Under the pieces are notes generated by a model. That model was not told where the DNA came from and ran no database searches. It saw only the letters and a program-made list of their open reading frames with translations. The translations under genes were made by a program, and so were the position numbers. 7,217 nucleotides of DNA, from the NCBI GenBank assembly GCA_023457035.1, contig JAEWNN010000121.1, positions 1-7,217 on the forward strand. The letters are read 5' to 3'. Each line of letters starts with the position of its first letter. The stretch's first letter is position 1. Source of the stretch: Verrucomicrobiota bacterium. GTDB lineage: Bacteria > Verrucomicrobiota > Verrucomicrobiia > Opitutales > Opitutaceae. Below are positions 5,885-7,217 of this stretch, one piece after another.

Positions 5885-7217
5885 TCACCGGTAGAGCGCG
5901 GTGACCGGCTGGGCCGTGAGCACGTTGTACTGACGCACAGCCAGCTGCCACCAATCGGCGAGATCCGCCTGCGGCCGGCGCCAGAGCTCGCGGTGGAGCC
6001 ACGTCATGCTCTCCGGATCGAGCAGCAGCGCGCGCTTCTCGCGGGGGGTGAGCTTCTGCGGCCCCTCGCGCAGCAGCCGCTCGCGCAGCAGCAGGAAGTA
6101 CTCGCGGGTGGCCGCGGCCGGACGGCGCTGCCGCTGGAGCGAGACGTGGAGGGCATTGATGTAGGGGTCGACCACCGCCTGCAGCAGGCCGTAGTCGTCG
6201 CGCAACTCCTCGATGGGCCGCATGTGCTGGTAGCACTCGGCGAGGTTCTTCTCCAGGCGCCGCAGCTCGTACGGCGGATTCGACTCCTCGGGGAAGAGGA
6301 ACAGCCCCAGGCGTCGCGTGAGCGCACCGATCTTCGCACTGCCCAGCAGCAGCGAGAGCGGAATCGCGAGCAGCATGCCGGCCAGCACCGGGCTGAGCCA
6401 CCAGAAGAACGAGCGCAGGACGACGTAGGCCGAGATGCCCCAGACGATCCCGAAGACGGTCTGCCCCCAGTGCGTGAGGATGGCCTCGCGCCAGTCGTTG
6501 CCCTCGGCGTCGCGCCGCTGGGTGACCCAGCCCACGCCCTGCCCGAGCAGGGTGAAGACGACGAACTTCGCGTGGAAGAGCATGTTGATCGGCGCGAGCA
6601 GCGACGAGAGCGCGACCTCGAGCAGCGCGCTGAGCACCAGGCGCAGCCGGCCGCCGTACGACGGCCGCCGGCCTTCCGGTCCCCACTGCACGATCACGCC
6701 GAGGATCTTCGGCAGGAAGAGCATCACCAGCGTGAGCCCGAAGAGAGCCAGCGTCTGCGGAACCTCGAAATAGTAGCCGAGCCCCTCGAGCACGAGCTCG
6801 TCGACCGGGCGCTGGTGGCCGGCGGTGACCTGGTCGAACACATGGATCGTGCTCAGCAGCAGGAAAAACAGCCACAGCGGCGACGCCACGTAGCCCATGA
6901 TGCCCATGAACAGATGCAGACGGCTGGCCCCGCGCAGCCCCTTGGCGAAGAGCAGCCAGGAGTGCTGGAGGTTGCCCTGGCACCAGCGGCGATCGCGCTT
7001 GGCGCTGTCGATCACCGAGGGCGGGCCCTCCTCGAAGCTGCCGTCGAGATCGTAGGCAAGCCACACGCTCCAGCCGGCCCGGGCCATCAACGCGGCCTCG
7101 ACGAAGTCGTGGCTGAGGATGCGCCCGCCGAACGGCTCCGTGCCGGGCAGGTCGGGCAGGCTGCAATGCTCCATGAACTGCGCGGTGCGGATCACCGCGT
7201 TGTGTCCCCAGAAATTG
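5885..7217 (-). CDS. opgH: Glucans biosynthesis glucosyltransferase H (OpgH/MdoH), N-terminal part missing
   Basis: The visible 443 residues are the C-terminal part of OpgH, the inner-membrane family GT2 enzyme that polymerises glucose from UDP-glucose into the backbone of osmoregulated periplasmic glucans. The frame is open to the right edge and the first residues, NFWGHNAVIR, match the corresponding OpgH segment. The catalytic half ends with the SHDF motif (catalytic Asp at 7106-7108) and RDRRWCQGN (RRW at 6983-6991), the OpgH form of the GT2 QxxRW motif. Several membrane segments follow: MGIMGYVASPLWLFFLLL, the ALFGLTLVMLFLPKILGVIV stretch, the LLAPINMLFHAKFVVFTLLG region, and a long hydrophobic stretch through GIVWGISAYVVL and LLAIPLSLLLG. 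A hydrophilic C-terminal tail of about 150 residues (LFLFPEE, a basic segment TPREKRALLLDPESM) ends at the TGA at 5885-5887. The start, UDP-glucose-binding region and N-terminal regulatory domain lie outside the window. It converges on the glycosidase genes and is probably unrelated to them in regulation. No opgG is visible. Confidence 0.96.
   Translation of the reverse strand, partial: NFWGHNAVIRTAQFMEHCSLPDLPGTEPFGGRILSHDFVEAALMARAGWSVWLAYDLDGSFEEGPPSVIDSAKRDRRWCQGNLQHSWLLFAKGLRGASRLHLFMGIMGYVASPLWLFFLLLSTIHVFDQVTAGHQRPVDELVLEGLGYYFEVPQTLALFGLTLVMLFLPKILGVIVQWGPEGRRPSYGGRLRLVLSALLEVALSSLLAPINMLFHAKFVVFTLLGQGVGWVTQRRDAEGNDWREAILTHWGQTVFGIVWGISAYVVLRSFFWWLSPVLAGMLLAIPLSLLLGSAKIGALTRRLGLFLFPEESNPPYELRRLEKNLAECYQHMRPIEELRDDYGLLQAVVDPYINALHVSLQRQRRPAAATREYFLLLRERLLREGPQKLTPREKRALLLDPESMTWLHRELWRRPQADLADWWQLAVRQYNVLTAQPVTALYR

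Noticed and set aside
5850..7166. Second long - strand frame over opgH
   Set aside because: Arg/Ala/Pro-rich shadow in another frame; the OpgH frame has the SHDF and RRW motifs and membrane segments.
1..7217. Mobile element, CRISPR array, tRNA or defence system
   Set aside because: No transposase or integrase motifs, no regularly spaced direct repeats, no tRNA-like cloverleaf; all large frames are explained by glycosidases and OpgH.

Overview
This is a GC-rich Gram-negative bacterial window. It holds four co-directional glycoside hydrolase genes on the + strand and, facing them, the 3' half of an osmoregulated periplasmic glucan glucosyltransferase gene (opgH/mdoH) on the - strand. Sec and Tat signal peptides together with OpgH, an inner-membrane enzyme that feeds periplasmic glucans, fit a Gram-negative envelope. 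Very high GC, pyrimidine-rich starts without a Shine-Dalgarno sequence, and hairpin-rich spacers in a polysaccharide-degrading cluster suggest Verrucomicrobiota, perhaps Opitutaceae. That assignment is inference; a GC-rich proteobacterium is not excluded.

Layout: (1) 1-983, C-terminal two thirds of a GH51 alpha-L-arabinofuranosidase, cut by the window edge. (2) 997-2139, a Sec-exported GH5 enzyme starting 13 nt after the first stop. (3) 2140-2420, a 281-nt spacer with three perfect hairpins, two of which share the apex GCGATYAGC on different stems. (4) 2421-3950, a Tat-exported GH1 beta-glycosidase. (5) 3951-4091, a spacer with a 10-bp-stem hairpin. (6) 4092-5645, a complete Sec-exported GH51 alpha-L-arabinofuranosidase, ended by a strong intrinsic terminator at 5671-5700. 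(7) 5701-5884, a C-rich convergent spacer with one perfect and one imperfect hairpin. (8) 5885-7217 on the - strand, the C-terminal part of OpgH.

The four hydrolases read as one plant-polysaccharide utilisation module. Two distinct GH51 enzymes would remove arabinofuranosyl side chains, the GH5 enzyme would cut a beta-linked backbone or oligosaccharide, and the GH1 enzyme would release terminal beta-linked sugars. The terminator closes the module. opgH converges on it from the other side and is probably a separate housekeeping envelope gene. No mobile element, CRISPR array, tRNA or rRNA was seen. All protein genes belong to known families; the least explained parts are the structured spacers and the substrate of the GH5 and GH1 enzymes.
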